This document shows, in pieces, positions 36,317-43,678 of a DNA stretch of 64,000 bases (positions are counted from its first letter, which is position 1; every line of letters starts with the position of its first letter). A program made the translations under genes and the position numbers. Origin of the DNA: Streptococcus suis (GTDB lineage Bacteria; Bacillota; Bacilli; Lactobacillales; Streptococcaceae); assembly GCA_024583055.1 (NCBI GenBank), contig CP102145.1, positions 806,001 to 870,000 on the forward strand. Direction: 5' to 3'. The notes below the pieces were generated by a model, which worked only from the letters and a program-made list of their open reading frames with translations, made no database searches and was not told the origin of the DNA.

Positions 36317-36910
36317 ATGTTTACAAAGAAAAATGTTTTTATTCATATTTTTTTCCTCATCATCGCTGCCGGTCTAAAGCGTTATGGTGTCACCGCACCA
36401 GACTTGACTTGGAATATGTTTTTGGCTTTGGTAGCACTTGATTTTGCCATCCTCACCAACTACAGTAAGTCTAAATACATAAAAATCATTGCTGCCCTTC
36501 TCTGGCTCTTTTTCTATCCTAATACCTTTTATATGGTGACGGACATCGTCCATATGCATTTTGCAAACACTGTACTCTGGCAACGGGAAAGCATGATCCT
36601 TTTCATGCTCTATGTCCCAAGTATTTTCTATGGGGTCATGACTGGCGTGGAAAGCCTGCGGCTGATTTTCTCTGCCTTTTCTATCAAGTCCTACTGGTTG
36701 CGTTTGTTCCTAATTGGAGGGCTATCGCTTCTATCCAGCTTTGCCATTCACATTGGACGCTATGCCCGGCTCAATTCATGGGACATCTTTACCAGACCAA
36801 GCCTGGTTGTCAGTGAAATGATTGAAGTCATTTCTTGGGCTGCCCTGCCCTTCATCCTGGGCTTTACCTTTATACAAATCATGGTCTTGGTCTTTTCCAT
36901 AGACGAATAA
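36317..36910 (+). CDS. DUF1361 membrane protein (copy 2)
   Basis: 197 residues, the same length as copy 1 and clearly similar throughout: LLWLFFYPNTFYMVTDIVHMH, ESLRLIFSAFSIKSYWLR and FTFIQIMVLVFSIDE match LFFYPNTFFMVTQL, ESLELIFKGYNIRHYSLR and VTFLQVMVLVFAVDE. About six membrane segments. ATG 36317 has AGAGG nine bases before. The tandem duplication suggests either dosage or split roles; nothing shows which. Confidence 0.82.
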   Translation: MFTKKNVFIHIFFLIIAAGLKRYGVTAPDLTWNMFLALVALDFAILTNYSKSKYIKIIAALLWLFFYPNTFYMVTDIVHMHFANTVLWQRESMILFMLYVPSIFYGVMTGVESLRLIFSAFSIKSYWLRLFLIGGLSLLSSFAIHIGRYARLNSWDIFTRPSLVVSEMIEVISWAALPFILGFTFIQIMVLVFSIDE

Positions 36911-36911
36911 C

Positions 36912-36947
36912 AAAACCGGCAACAGCCTTGTACTGTTACCGGTTTTT
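36912..36947. terminator. Terminator between copy 2 and the convergent gene at 36952
   Basis: AAAACCGG(C)AACAG and CTGTT(A)CCGGTTTT form a 14-position stem with one mismatch. T-runs lie on both sides. Confidence 0.82.
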
Positions 36948-36951
36948 CTTA

Positions 36952-37698
36952 TCAAAAATGGAGTTGTGCAAATACATCTTCCAAATCAGCTATTATTTCT
37001 TGATGAAAGTCCAAATAATAAGTTTTCTGTTCAGAATCTGGTAATTTTTCAATATCTGCTAAAATGTCCTGATAGCGGTGTAGAAGGTTCTTACCAGCCA
37101 CTTTATCTATCTCATCCATTTCACCGATACCTACTGCTATGTCATCTAAGTTGTCATATTTTGTCAGCATTGCCTCAGTCCACTCCCGCTTGTCCTTGTT
37201 GAGAGTAACAATCTTTTCTGTCAACCAGTCTTCAAACCTTTCCTCTTCTGTCAAAGACTGGCTATTAGCGGCGGTCTTAGTCACTCGGTCGGATTTACTG
37301 GAACGAAGGTAATTCCGATAAAACCAAACGGCAAAAAGAGTAACTAGGATGATATTGACTGGAAAGACAAAGCTAAGGGTGAACAGTACGGTCAGCCACA
37401 AGATCAACTTGATATTTCTTGTCGTTTTCTCTGCAGGTCTTTTCTTCTCTTCCCAATCATCCAGTATAGCCTGGGCTTGTGCAGTATAGGTTTCAACCAA
37501 TTTTGCCAGTCGGACCTTTTTCTCTGGGTCATCTTCCAGTTCCATTGCCAGATAGGCTTGGTTGGCCCTAGCCTTGGCTGCTTCATAGGTCTGAACTGTC
37601 CCCAAATAGGCCGCATTGCTATTCATCTGATTCAGCAAGCGATCCGTCTCCCCTTTGATAAAAGTCCGATCGCTTGATGTTAATTTACGGTAAGGCAT
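36952..37698 (-). CDS. Membrane-associated protein of unknown function
   Basis: 248 residues. Residues about 30-95 are a charged, Ala-rich coiled coil (AKARANQAYLAMELEDDPEKK). Two adjoining hydrophobic segments at about 96-130 (IKLILWLTVLFTLSFVFP and NIILVTLFAVWFYRNYL) form a hairpin in the membrane, and the C-terminal half is acidic and helical. The architecture resembles XpaC-type proteins, but no diagnostic motif is clear. It lies 77 bp downstream of two small membrane-protein genes, with no terminator seen between, so the three may form an operon. Confidence 0.6.
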   Translation of the reverse strand: MPYRKLTSSDRTFIKGETDRLLNQMNSNAAYLGTVQTYEAAKARANQAYLAMELEDDPEKKVRLAKLVETYTAQAQAILDDWEEKKRPAEKTTRNIKLILWLTVLFTLSFVFPVNIILVTLFAVWFYRNYLRSSKSDRVTKTAANSQSLTEEERFEDWLTEKIVTLNKDKREWTEAMLTKYDNLDDIAVGIGEMDEIDKVAGKNLLHRYQDILADIEKLPDSEQKTYYLDFHQEIIADLEDVFAQLHF

Positions 37699-37775
37699 AA
37701 CAACCCCCTCCTGAATATCTGAAATATACTACCATTTTACGATAGGTTACATTCTTTTGCAAGGCTTCAATATCA

Positions 37776-37889
37776 TTATTTCCTTCTGCCAAACAATAGG
37801 CTTAAAATGACAAAACCACCTGCCAAGGCGACAATAATCACTGGTGAAGCCCAGAGCAAGATTAAAAACCAAATCAAGAGTTTGTCCAC
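37776..37889 (-). CDS. Small membrane protein A, 37 residues, GTG start
   Basis: A short gene not covered by a long ORF. It begins at GTG 37889, with AGGAGG (37898-37903) 8 nt before it, and reads VDKLLIWFLILLWASPVIIV, followed by ALAGGFVILSLLFGRRK. It has two short hydrophobic stretches or one long one with a Pro in the middle, and a basic GRRK end. The AGGAGG overlaps the stop of small protein B, so the two are translationally coupled. Function unknown. Confidence 0.6.
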   Translation of the reverse strand: MDKLLIWFLILLWASPVIIVALAGGFVILSLLFGRRK

Positions 37890-37901
37890 TTGTCCTTCCT
37901 C

Positions 37902-38045
37902 CTACTTCCTACGAAAGAATGTGAAAGCTATGGCTATGGCGATAATGCCCACCAGATAACAAATCGCAAATGTAAAAAATAGAAACGAACAATATATTTC
38001 TCCAGTAATTTGGTTGATAAATAAGATTGATTTGTCAAACTTCAT
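37902..38045 (-). CDS. Small membrane protein B, 47 residues
   Basis: Starts at ATG 38045 (MKFDKSILFINQITGEIYC) and continues with one membrane segment, FLFFTFAICYLVGIIAIAIA, ending in FTFFRRK. The ribosome-binding site is weak (AATTGAAATT). A promoter lies upstream at 38093-38120. It ends in FRRK and small protein A ends in GRRK, suggesting related anchors facing the cytoplasm. It heads a probable three-gene unit with small protein A and the gene at 36952. Function unknown. Confidence 0.55.
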   Translation of the reverse strand: MKFDKSILFINQITGEIYCSFLFFTFAICYLVGIIAIAIAFTFFRRK

Positions 38046-38092
38046 AATTTCAATTTACTTTATCATCTTTAATCTAAAAAACTTTACATAGG

Positions 38093-38120
38093 AATATAAA
38101 GTATCGTAAATCTGGAACAA
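38093..38120 (-). promoter_or_regulatory. Promoter of the small membrane protein operon
   Basis: TTGTTC (38115-38120), 16-bp spacer, TATATT (38093-38098) on the minus strand, 48 bp before ATG 38045. Confidence 0.5.
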
Positions 38121-38140
38121 TTATTTTTCATAAATCTATG

Positions 38141-38320
38141 TCACTCATCTGATTGATAATCTTTATAGTATAAATCATACCATTCTATCATAGCTTGTAC
38201 TGTTTGAAATGAAATATTTTCAATTTCAGCATGACCATCTTTCAATGCAATCAAACTCATTCCTCTTGCTTTACCCTTAGTATCTCTAGAGATTCTATAG
38301 CGTGTGACTTTTTTCTTTTT
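38141..38320 (-). pseudogene. ORF remnant downstream of the DUF3885 gene
   Basis: An open frame of 59 codons with no usable start. It begins after an in-frame TAA at 38321-38323 with a lysine run, then VTRYRISRDTKGKARG, MSLIALKDGHAEIENISFQ and ends YYKDYQSDE. The first ATG comes 20 codons in, with AGAGGA directly against it. The sequence has protein-like composition, so it is probably the 3' part of a gene that lost its beginning. A homopolymer (seven A in the minus strand, near 38318) is a possible site of a frameshift. I do not recognise the family. Confidence 0.35.
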
Positions 38321-38363
38321 TTACAGATGAGCAATACTGTACATCATCTTAAAACAAGGATTT

Positions 38364-38975
38364 CTAACTCTCCATCCTCCTCTCCATCTCCTCCATATCA
38401 TAGTCAAAAAGCAGGTCATGGCAGTCCGTAAAAAGCTGACGACGCTTGTCATCATCCACCAATGCGATATCCACTCCCCTATCATCATAGCAATGATACA
38501 GAACCTTTTCCTTGCTAGATAGAAAGAGAACTGAAGCAGAAAGGTAGTTAAAACCACCATGGTCGGCTTTGATAATCTCCTTCAACAGAGCTTTCAAATC
38601 TTGGTCAGTGACCGGAAAAAGATAGCGTTCAAAGACCAGCACTTCTCCCGTCCAGTCCTCCACTTCAACCAAGTCAGGCTCAGGGCACTTGTCAAAGTTA
38701 AATTTCGATGTAAAATGCCAGAGGTAAGTGTCGATGTCCCTATCTTCCTGGCGAAGCAGCGAAAGAATCACATAGTCGTATGCTGAAGCTGCAGTCTCCA
38801 TCAATTCAACCGCACGCGCAAAAGCCCTATCCAGATACACTTTTCTAGGTAGCTGTTCAGCCTCAACCGCAGGACCAATCTCAAAACGAAGCGCCAGAGG
38901 GGTCGCATAGAAAAATGGACCTACCAATGGCTTGTTTTCTAATCGAAACTCCTTGATCCAGTTATTAAAAATCAT
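38364..38975 (-). CDS. DUF3885 domain protein
   Basis: 203 residues, acidic, without signal peptide. The C-terminal VLYHCYDDRGVDIALVDDDK and LLFDYDMEEMERRM fit DUF3885 (YDDRG(C/V)D... and the final DYD...E). An upstream block WHFTSKFNFDKCPEPDLVE and ERYLFPVTDQDLKALLKEII completes the domain. DUF3885 proteins are often found in accessory regions and some act as immunity proteins, but this is not shown here. AAAGGTAGC precedes the ATG. The gap 37699-38363 holds two small genes and an ORF remnant (listed separately). Confidence 0.7.
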   Translation of the reverse strand: MIFNNWIKEFRLENKPLVGPFFYATPLALRFEIGPAVEAEQLPRKVYLDRAFARAVELMETAASAYDYVILSLLRQEDRDIDTYLWHFTSKFNFDKCPEPDLVEVEDWTGEVLVFERYLFPVTDQDLKALLKEIIKADHGGFNYLSASVLFLSSKEKVLYHCYDDRGVDIALVDDDKRRQLFTDCHDLLFDYDMEEMERRMES

Positions 38976-39028
38976 CGTTTGCTACCTTTCAAAAAAGCAT
39001 GCCATTTTCATGACATACTTGATTTCTC

Positions 39029-39367
39029 TTATAACAATTCATTCAGCGGTGTGAAGATAATTCGCTCCAAATCAGCTACGTAGGTTCCCAACTGCTGTTG
39101 CTTGCTGAAGTACTCTGTCAAAAGAGCGTTACCTTGAACCTGCTTATTGAAGTCCAGCATCTTTTTCTGGTCCACTTCAGTCGGAATGTCACCAGCCTGC
39201 AATTTAGCTTGGATAGACTTTTGGAACTCAATGTAGCCTTCCAAAATAGACTTGGCTTCTGGATTGGCTTCCACAGACACCTTAACCGCTTCAACCGCCT
39301 TGTATTCAGGCAAATTGCGGATAGCACGCTCCAACTCATTGGCAATATCATAGATATTTGTTGACAT
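39029..39367 (-). CDS. UPF0342 / YlbF-YmcA family protein (YheA-like)
   Basis: 112 residues of the DUF964 family (YlbF, YmcA, YheA). Helical throughout: YDIANELERAIRNLPEYKAV, EANPEAKSILEGYIEFQKSIQ and the end VADLERIIFTPLNELL. In Bacillus YlbF/YmcA form a complex with YaaT that guides RNase Y; this paralogue's role is not settled. It is 9 bp behind tyrA, as in other streptococcal genomes. Confidence 0.88.
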   Translation of the reverse strand: MSTNIYDIANELERAIRNLPEYKAVEAVKVSVEANPEAKSILEGYIEFQKSIQAKLQAGDIPTEVDQKKMLDFNKQVQGNALLTEYFSKQQQLGTYVADLERIIFTPLNELL

Positions 39368-39376
39368 AATTTTCTC

Positions 39377-40480
39377 CTAATCTAGGTGGATTTGGTAGTC
39401 CGTCTGCTGACGCAACCGTCCAGCTGCATCCTCCAAATCTTCCTTATTTTTAAACGTAATTTGCAAGATACCGTAAATATCCTCACGGTTTTCCTCGTTG
39501 ATGCGGATATTGACGATAGAAATGCCTCGCAGGACCTCCAGCACCTTCAAGACCGTGTCTTCCTCATCCGGAACATTGATAAACAAATCATAGAAGGAAT
39601 CCACACCAGCCCGCTTATGAATTTCCATAGCCTTGCGCATCTTCCGTCCATGGTCGAAAAACTCCCAGATAGCATCCTGGTCTTTTGTGGACAATAGCTG
39701 AGCTACTTGGTCCAATCTCGCCTTAAATTCCTCAATCCGTCCCAGAATCGGCTCTGGATTGGTCACCAAAATACTGGTCCACATGCCAGGCTCACTCTCC
39801 GCAATCCGCGTCATATCCCTGAAACCACCTGCCGCAAAATTATTAGTGAAAGGATGGTCCAGAGCATAGTCCCCAGCCTGATTCATCAGACTAGATGCCA
39901 AAACGTGAGGAAAATGGGAAACCTGACTGGTCACCCGGTCGTGCTCCTCCGCTTCGATTTGCACAAAACGAGCACCGGTCCCCGACAACAAATCTGTCAA
40001 TCGTGGCACTGCATCTGGCTTGGTCAGACTAGAAGGCGTCATGATAAAATAGGCATTTTCAAAGAGCAAGCTATCTGCCGCCTCAGCGCCCGATTTATGG
40101 CTACCTGCCATGGGATGTCCACCAATAAAGTTGATACCTTTGGGTGCCAGGTATTCCTCAGCCGCTGCCACAATGGCCACCTTGGTCGAACCTGCGTCAG
40201 TCACAAGGACATTTTCTTTTAAGCCCAATTGGCTCAGTTCTTTGATAAATTCGATAGTCTGCTGGATAGGCACACAGAGGATAATCACATCTGCCTGACC
40301 TGCATACTGGGTAAAATTGTCTGTCGCCAGGTCCACCATGCCCCGCTCCAGAGCCACGCGCCGCGATTGCTCACCGCGATTGTAGCCAATGATTCGGTAA
40401 TCTGGGTGGGCCTTCCGAATACCCAGGGCCAAAGAGGCCCCAATCAGCCCCAAGCCTGCAATATAAATCGTTTTTGTCAT
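39377..40480 (-). CDS. tyrA: Prephenate dehydrogenase
   Basis: 367 residues. An NAD-binding Rossmann opening GLGLIGASLALGIRKAHP (residues about 9-26), the catalytic prephenate-dehydrogenase region with GGHPMAGSHKSGAEAA, and a C-terminal ACT domain (about 290-360) with VNIRINEENREDIYGILQ, which would bind an amino-acid effector, probably tyrosine. It converts prephenate to 4-hydroxyphenylpyruvate. It follows aroC by 7 bp in the aromatic gene cluster. Confidence 0.96.
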   Translation of the reverse strand: MTKTIYIAGLGLIGASLALGIRKAHPDYRIIGYNRGEQSRRVALERGMVDLATDNFTQYAGQADVIILCVPIQQTIEFIKELSQLGLKENVLVTDAGSTKVAIVAAAEEYLAPKGINFIGGHPMAGSHKSGAEAADSLLFENAYFIMTPSSLTKPDAVPRLTDLLSGTGARFVQIEAEEHDRVTSQVSHFPHVLASSLMNQAGDYALDHPFTNNFAAGGFRDMTRIAESEPGMWTSILVTNPEPILGRIEEFKARLDQVAQLLSTKDQDAIWEFFDHGRKMRKAMEIHKRAGVDSFYDLFINVPDEEDTVLKVLEVLRGISIVNIRINEENREDIYGILQITFKNKEDLEDAAGRLRQQTDYQIHLD

Positions 40481-40487
40481 GAGACTC

Positions 40488-41654
40488 CTAGAAATTCTTC
40501 ACATAGTCACGGTGGCTAGCCACAGCTGCCTTGAGTTCTTCCAGGTTATCAGATGAGAATTTGTCCAAGATTTCTGTCGCAAGAACTGTCGCCACAACAG
40601 ACTCCATGACCACTCCCGCCGCTGGCAAAGCCGTCGGATCGGAACGCTCCACCGTCGCCTTGTAAGGCTCGTGAGTGTCAATATCCACTGACATAAGCGG
40701 CTTGTAGAGGGTCGGAATTGGTTTCATCACTCCCTTGATGACCAGTGGCTGACCATTGGTCATACCGCCCTCAAAACCACCGAGATTGTTGGTGCGGCGA
40801 GTATAGCCCTCTTCTGCATTCCACAGGATTTCGTCCATGACCTGGCTACCTTTTAGATAGCCGGCCTGGAAACCAACCCCAAACTCTGCCCCCTTGAAGG
40901 CATTGATAGACACAACGGCCTGGGCCAATTTTGCATCTAATTTTCTATCCCATTGCACATAGGAACCAAGACCAGCAGGCACTCCACCGACAACTGTCTC
41001 GACAACACCACCAATCGTGTCGCCGTCGCGTTTGATTTGATCAATGTAATCCTTGATTTCCTGCTCACGTTCCTGGTTGACAATAGACACTTCAGACTGA
41101 GCAGCCAATTCACGAATTTCTGCAACAGTCAGACCATCTGGAACGTCGATTTCCTTGCCACCGAAGACGACAACGTGGTTGGCAATTTCAATATCCAACT
41201 CAGCCAAAATGCGCTTGGCAACGGCACCTACCGCCACCCGCATGGTCGTCTCACGCGCAGATGACCGCTCCAAGGAATTACGAAGGTCGTCAAAACGGTA
41301 TTTCATCCCGCCAACCAAGTCCGCATGACCTGGACGAGGATGCTTGATCCGGCGTTTTGACTTGAGCTTGTCCTCAATATCTTCCACTGCCATAATGTCC
41401 AGCCACTTCTGGTGGTCTTTGTTGGTCACATTGAGCGTAATCGGTGCCCCAGTCGTCTTACCATGACGAACACCAGCCGTGATTTCCACACGGTCTGTTT
41501 CTATTTTCATCCGACTTCCGCGACCGTAACCGCCCTGACGGCGAATCAAGTCCGCATTGATGTCATCTGCAGTCAATGGAAGGCCGGCAGGCACTCCCTC
41601 AATAATAGCCGTCAAACGTGGTCCATGGGACTCTCCAGCAGTTAAATATCTCAT
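40488..41654 (-). CDS. aroC: Chorismate synthase
   Basis: 388 residues: [20 protein letters not shown], the [12 protein letters not shown] block and the C-terminal [16 protein letters not shown] are the chorismate synthase signatures (FMN-dependent; last step to chorismate). It has a 1-bp gap after aroD and 7 bp before tyrA. In many streptococci aroE and aroB sit between aroD and aroC; they do not here. Confidence 0.97.
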   Translation of the reverse strand: MRYLTAGESHGPRLTAIIEGVPAGLPLTADDINADLIRRQGGYGRGSRMKIETDRVEITAGVRHGKTTGAPITLNVTNKDHQKWLDIMAVEDIEDKLKSKRRIKHPRPGHADLVGGMKYRFDDLRNSLERSSARETTMRVAVGAVAKRILAELDIEIANHVVVFGGKEIDVPDGLTVAEIRELAAQSEVSIVNQEREQEIKDYIDQIKRDGDTIGGVVETVVGGVPAGLGSYVQWDRKLDAKLAQAVVSINAFKGAEFGVGFQAGYLKGSQVMDEILWNAEEGYTRRTNNLGGFEGGMTNGQPLVIKGVMKPIPTLYKPLMSVDIDTHEPYKATVERSDPTALPAAGVVMESVVATVLATEILDKFSSDNLEELKAAVASHRDYVKNF

Positions 41655-41655
41655 C

Positions 41656-42330
41656 CTAATTCTCCAAAATCTCTAAAAACTTGCGGGTATTGGCCAGGGA
41701 CATTTGCCCAGGCGCAGAAACCTCATCTAAACTTGCAAAGGTCCAGCATGAACCAGTTATGTGACCAGCGATGCGAGTGAGTTTACCCAGCTCACCCATG
41801 GAAATCGTCGCAAAGGTCTGCTCTGCATTGAGGGTTTTGAAACCTCGTGTGTAGTTCATCACATCCAGAACATCCTGCTCTGACTTAGCCATCACAGCAA
41901 TCTTAACAACAGCTGGCGATAGACTAGTCAATTCAGACATGATTTCCAGATAGTTGGCCGGTGTCTCCTCAAAGTTGTGGTAGCTCAGCACCAAATTTGG
42001 AAAGTCCAGCATCTGGTCGAAGACGGCCTTATATGAATAATATTCAAAATCAATGTACTCAGGCTTATAAAGTCCAGCAACTTCCTTGATTAAGTCCACA
42101 TATTCCTGGTCATCTAGGTCCAGATAGCCACCCTCACGCGTCGTACGAACCGTGAAAATCACTTCCTTACCATTGCATTTTTCAAAAATAGCAGGCGCAA
42201 GAGTCAAGATAGCTTCTTTTTGCAGATAATCTGCCCGCCATTCAATCAAGTCCGCCTCGGCCAGACGCTCAACGTCTAAGGCTTCCACTTCCTCCAAATT
42301 TCTAGGCATAATCGGAACGACTATTTTCAT
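41656..42330 (-). CDS. aroD: 3-dehydroquinate dehydratase, type I
   Basis: 224 residues. The type I catalytic pair is visible: the His in [11 protein letters not shown] and the Schiff-base Lys in [14 protein letters not shown]. The C-terminal [15 protein letters not shown] closes the active site. It dehydrates 3-dehydroquinate in the shikimate pathway. It overlaps the methyltransferase gene by 4 bp upstream and abuts aroC downstream. Confidence 0.95.
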   Translation of the reverse strand: MKIVVPIMPRNLEEVEALDVERLAEADLIEWRADYLQKEAILTLAPAIFEKCNGKEVIFTVRTTREGGYLDLDDQEYVDLIKEVAGLYKPEYIDFEYYSYKAVFDQMLDFPNLVLSYHNFEETPANYLEIMSELTSLSPAVVKIAVMAKSEQDVLDVMNYTRGFKTLNAEQTFATISMGELGKLTRIAGHITGSCWTFASLDEVSAPGQMSLANTRKFLEILEN

Positions 42331-43487
42331 TTTTTCACCTGTATTGTAAAGACCTTAAGGTAATTACTACTTTCATCTTTTTTATTGTATACAAAATCCG
42401 ACGGAAGACGATAGGTCGTCACATAGCGATGCTTGACAGCACCGAATCCTTTTTCAATCTGGTCCTTGAATTTCTCCAGGGAAAGATTGGCCGCATTGGT
42501 TGACAAAATCAAATGACCATTTGGCTCTAAAATCTCCACCGCCTGACTGACCAGCTTATGGTAGTCCTTGGCAACCGAAAAAGTTTGTTTTTTATTACGG
42601 GCAAAGCTTGGTGGATCAATAACGATAACATCGTAGGTCAAGCCCTTACGCTTGGCATATTTGAAGTATTCAAAAACATCCATGACCACAAAGCTATGTT
42701 GGTCAACATCCACACCATTTGCCTCAAAATGCGCCTGGGACAGCTCCCGAGATCGCTTAGCCAAATCAACAGAGGTCGTCTGGCTGGCTCCGCCCATAGC
42801 CGCTGCTATCGAGAAGGCTGCCGTATAGGAAAACATATTGAGCAGGGATTTTCCAGCTGCGAGACCATCTATCAGTGAGCCACGGACCTCATGCTGGTCC
42901 AGAAAAATTCCCGTCATCAATCCATCGTTCATGAAAACTTGATAGCGGACACCATTTTCCAAAACCGTAAAGGTATCTGGAGCCTCCTGACCGTATAGAT
43001 GTGCACTCTCATAATCCAATCCCTTAAAACGAATCTTTTCATAGGCACCTGCAAGCTCTTGATAAACCTGGCTAAAGGCAGAAATAATCACCTCTTTGAT
43101 GCCATAAACAAAGGAATTATACCAGGAGAATACAGCATAGTCAGCATACAAATCCACTGTAAAACCACCAAAACCATCGCCATCTTGATTGAAGAGACGG
43201 AAGGCAGTCGTCTGCTCAGAATGGAAATAGGCCTGCCGCTTAGATTTGGCTGTCTCAAAGAGTTTGACAAACCATTTCTCTGTCACTGCCTGCTTGGTAG
43301 AACTAACCAACCAGCCATAGCCCTTATTCTCTTTGGAAATATAGGCCTGACCAATAAACTGATTGGCTTGATTATAGAGTTCCACCCACTTGTCCAGCTC
43401 CGGTTGAACCAAAAAATCGTGTTCCAGGAGCCCATGCTGTCCTCTTTTTAGCCTTTTTTCAGCTTTGGGATGTAGAATCAATTTCAT
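42327..43487 (-). CDS. Class I SAM-dependent rRNA methyltransferase, RlmI/RlmK-like
   Basis: 386 residues from ATG 43487: an N-terminal PUA-like domain (about 1-70), a linker with [20 protein letters not shown], then a Rossmann methyltransferase with [20 protein letters not shown] (SAM loop), [12 protein letters not shown] and [11 protein letters not shown] (catalytic DPPSF). The family methylates cytosines or guanines of 23S rRNA. Two starts compete: ATG 43487, 6 nt after TATAAT and without a ribosome-binding site, or GTG 43520 with AGGAG 7 nt before it, adding MNRIIFWYNIS-type residues. Known relatives start like the ATG version. Confidence 0.85.
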   Translation of the reverse strand: MKLILHPKAEKRLKRGQHGLLEHDFLVQPELDKWVELYNQANQFIGQAYISKENKGYGWLVSSTKQAVTEKWFVKLFETAKSKRQAYFHSEQTTAFRLFNQDGDGFGGFTVDLYADYAVFSWYNSFVYGIKEVIISAFSQVYQELAGAYEKIRFKGLDYESAHLYGQEAPDTFTVLENGVRYQVFMNDGLMTGIFLDQHEVRGSLIDGLAAGKSLLNMFSYTAAFSIAAAMGGASQTTSVDLAKRSRELSQAHFEANGVDVDQHSFVVMDVFEYFKYAKRKGLTYDVIVIDPPSFARNKKQTFSVAKDYHKLVSQAVEILEPNGHLILSTNAANLSLEKFKDQIEKGFGAVKHRYVTTYRLPSDFVYNKKDESSNYLKVFTIQVKK

Positions 43488-43493
43488 GGAAAT

Positions 43494-43522
43494 ATTATAC
43501 CAAAAAATTATTCGATTCACAA
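43494..43522 (-). promoter_or_regulatory. Promoter of the methyltransferase gene, leaderless candidate
   Basis: TTGTGA (43517-43522), 17-bp spacer, TATAAT (43494-43499) with upstream TGG on the minus strand; its -10 ends 6 nt before ATG 43487. The same bases can be read as codons if GTG 43520 (AGGAG at 43528-43532) is the start. Confidence 0.55.
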
Positions 43523-43557
43523 AAAAACTCCTAGAATTCAAGCATGTTTTGAAAATG

Positions 43558-43678
43558 TGGTATAATGATGAGAACCTATATTCACAGACCGGAACTCTTA
43601 TATAGAGTTAGTTTCTAAATCTGCCTTCGGTGTGACGGGGCTTATAAAATTTTTTGAAAGGACAGAGAGGACTTTAGA
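43558..43678 (+). promoter_or_regulatory. Promoter and structured leader of the LtaS-family gene
   Basis: TGGTATAAT (43558-43566) would start a leader of about 106 nt. Within it TCACA (43582-43586) pairs with TGTGA (43631-43635) and CCG (43589-43591) with CGG (43628-43630) across a GA bulge, and AACTC (43593-43597) pairs with GAGTT (43605-43609) inside. It does not match a riboswitch class I know. Confidence 0.55.

Noticed and set aside
36952..37698. XpaC-type hydrolysis protein
   Set aside because: The architecture is similar, but I could not find the family motifs, so it is left as unknown.
42999..43451. 150-codon plus-strand open frame opposite the methyltransferase
   Set aside because: Antisense shadow of a well-supported gene; no RBS.
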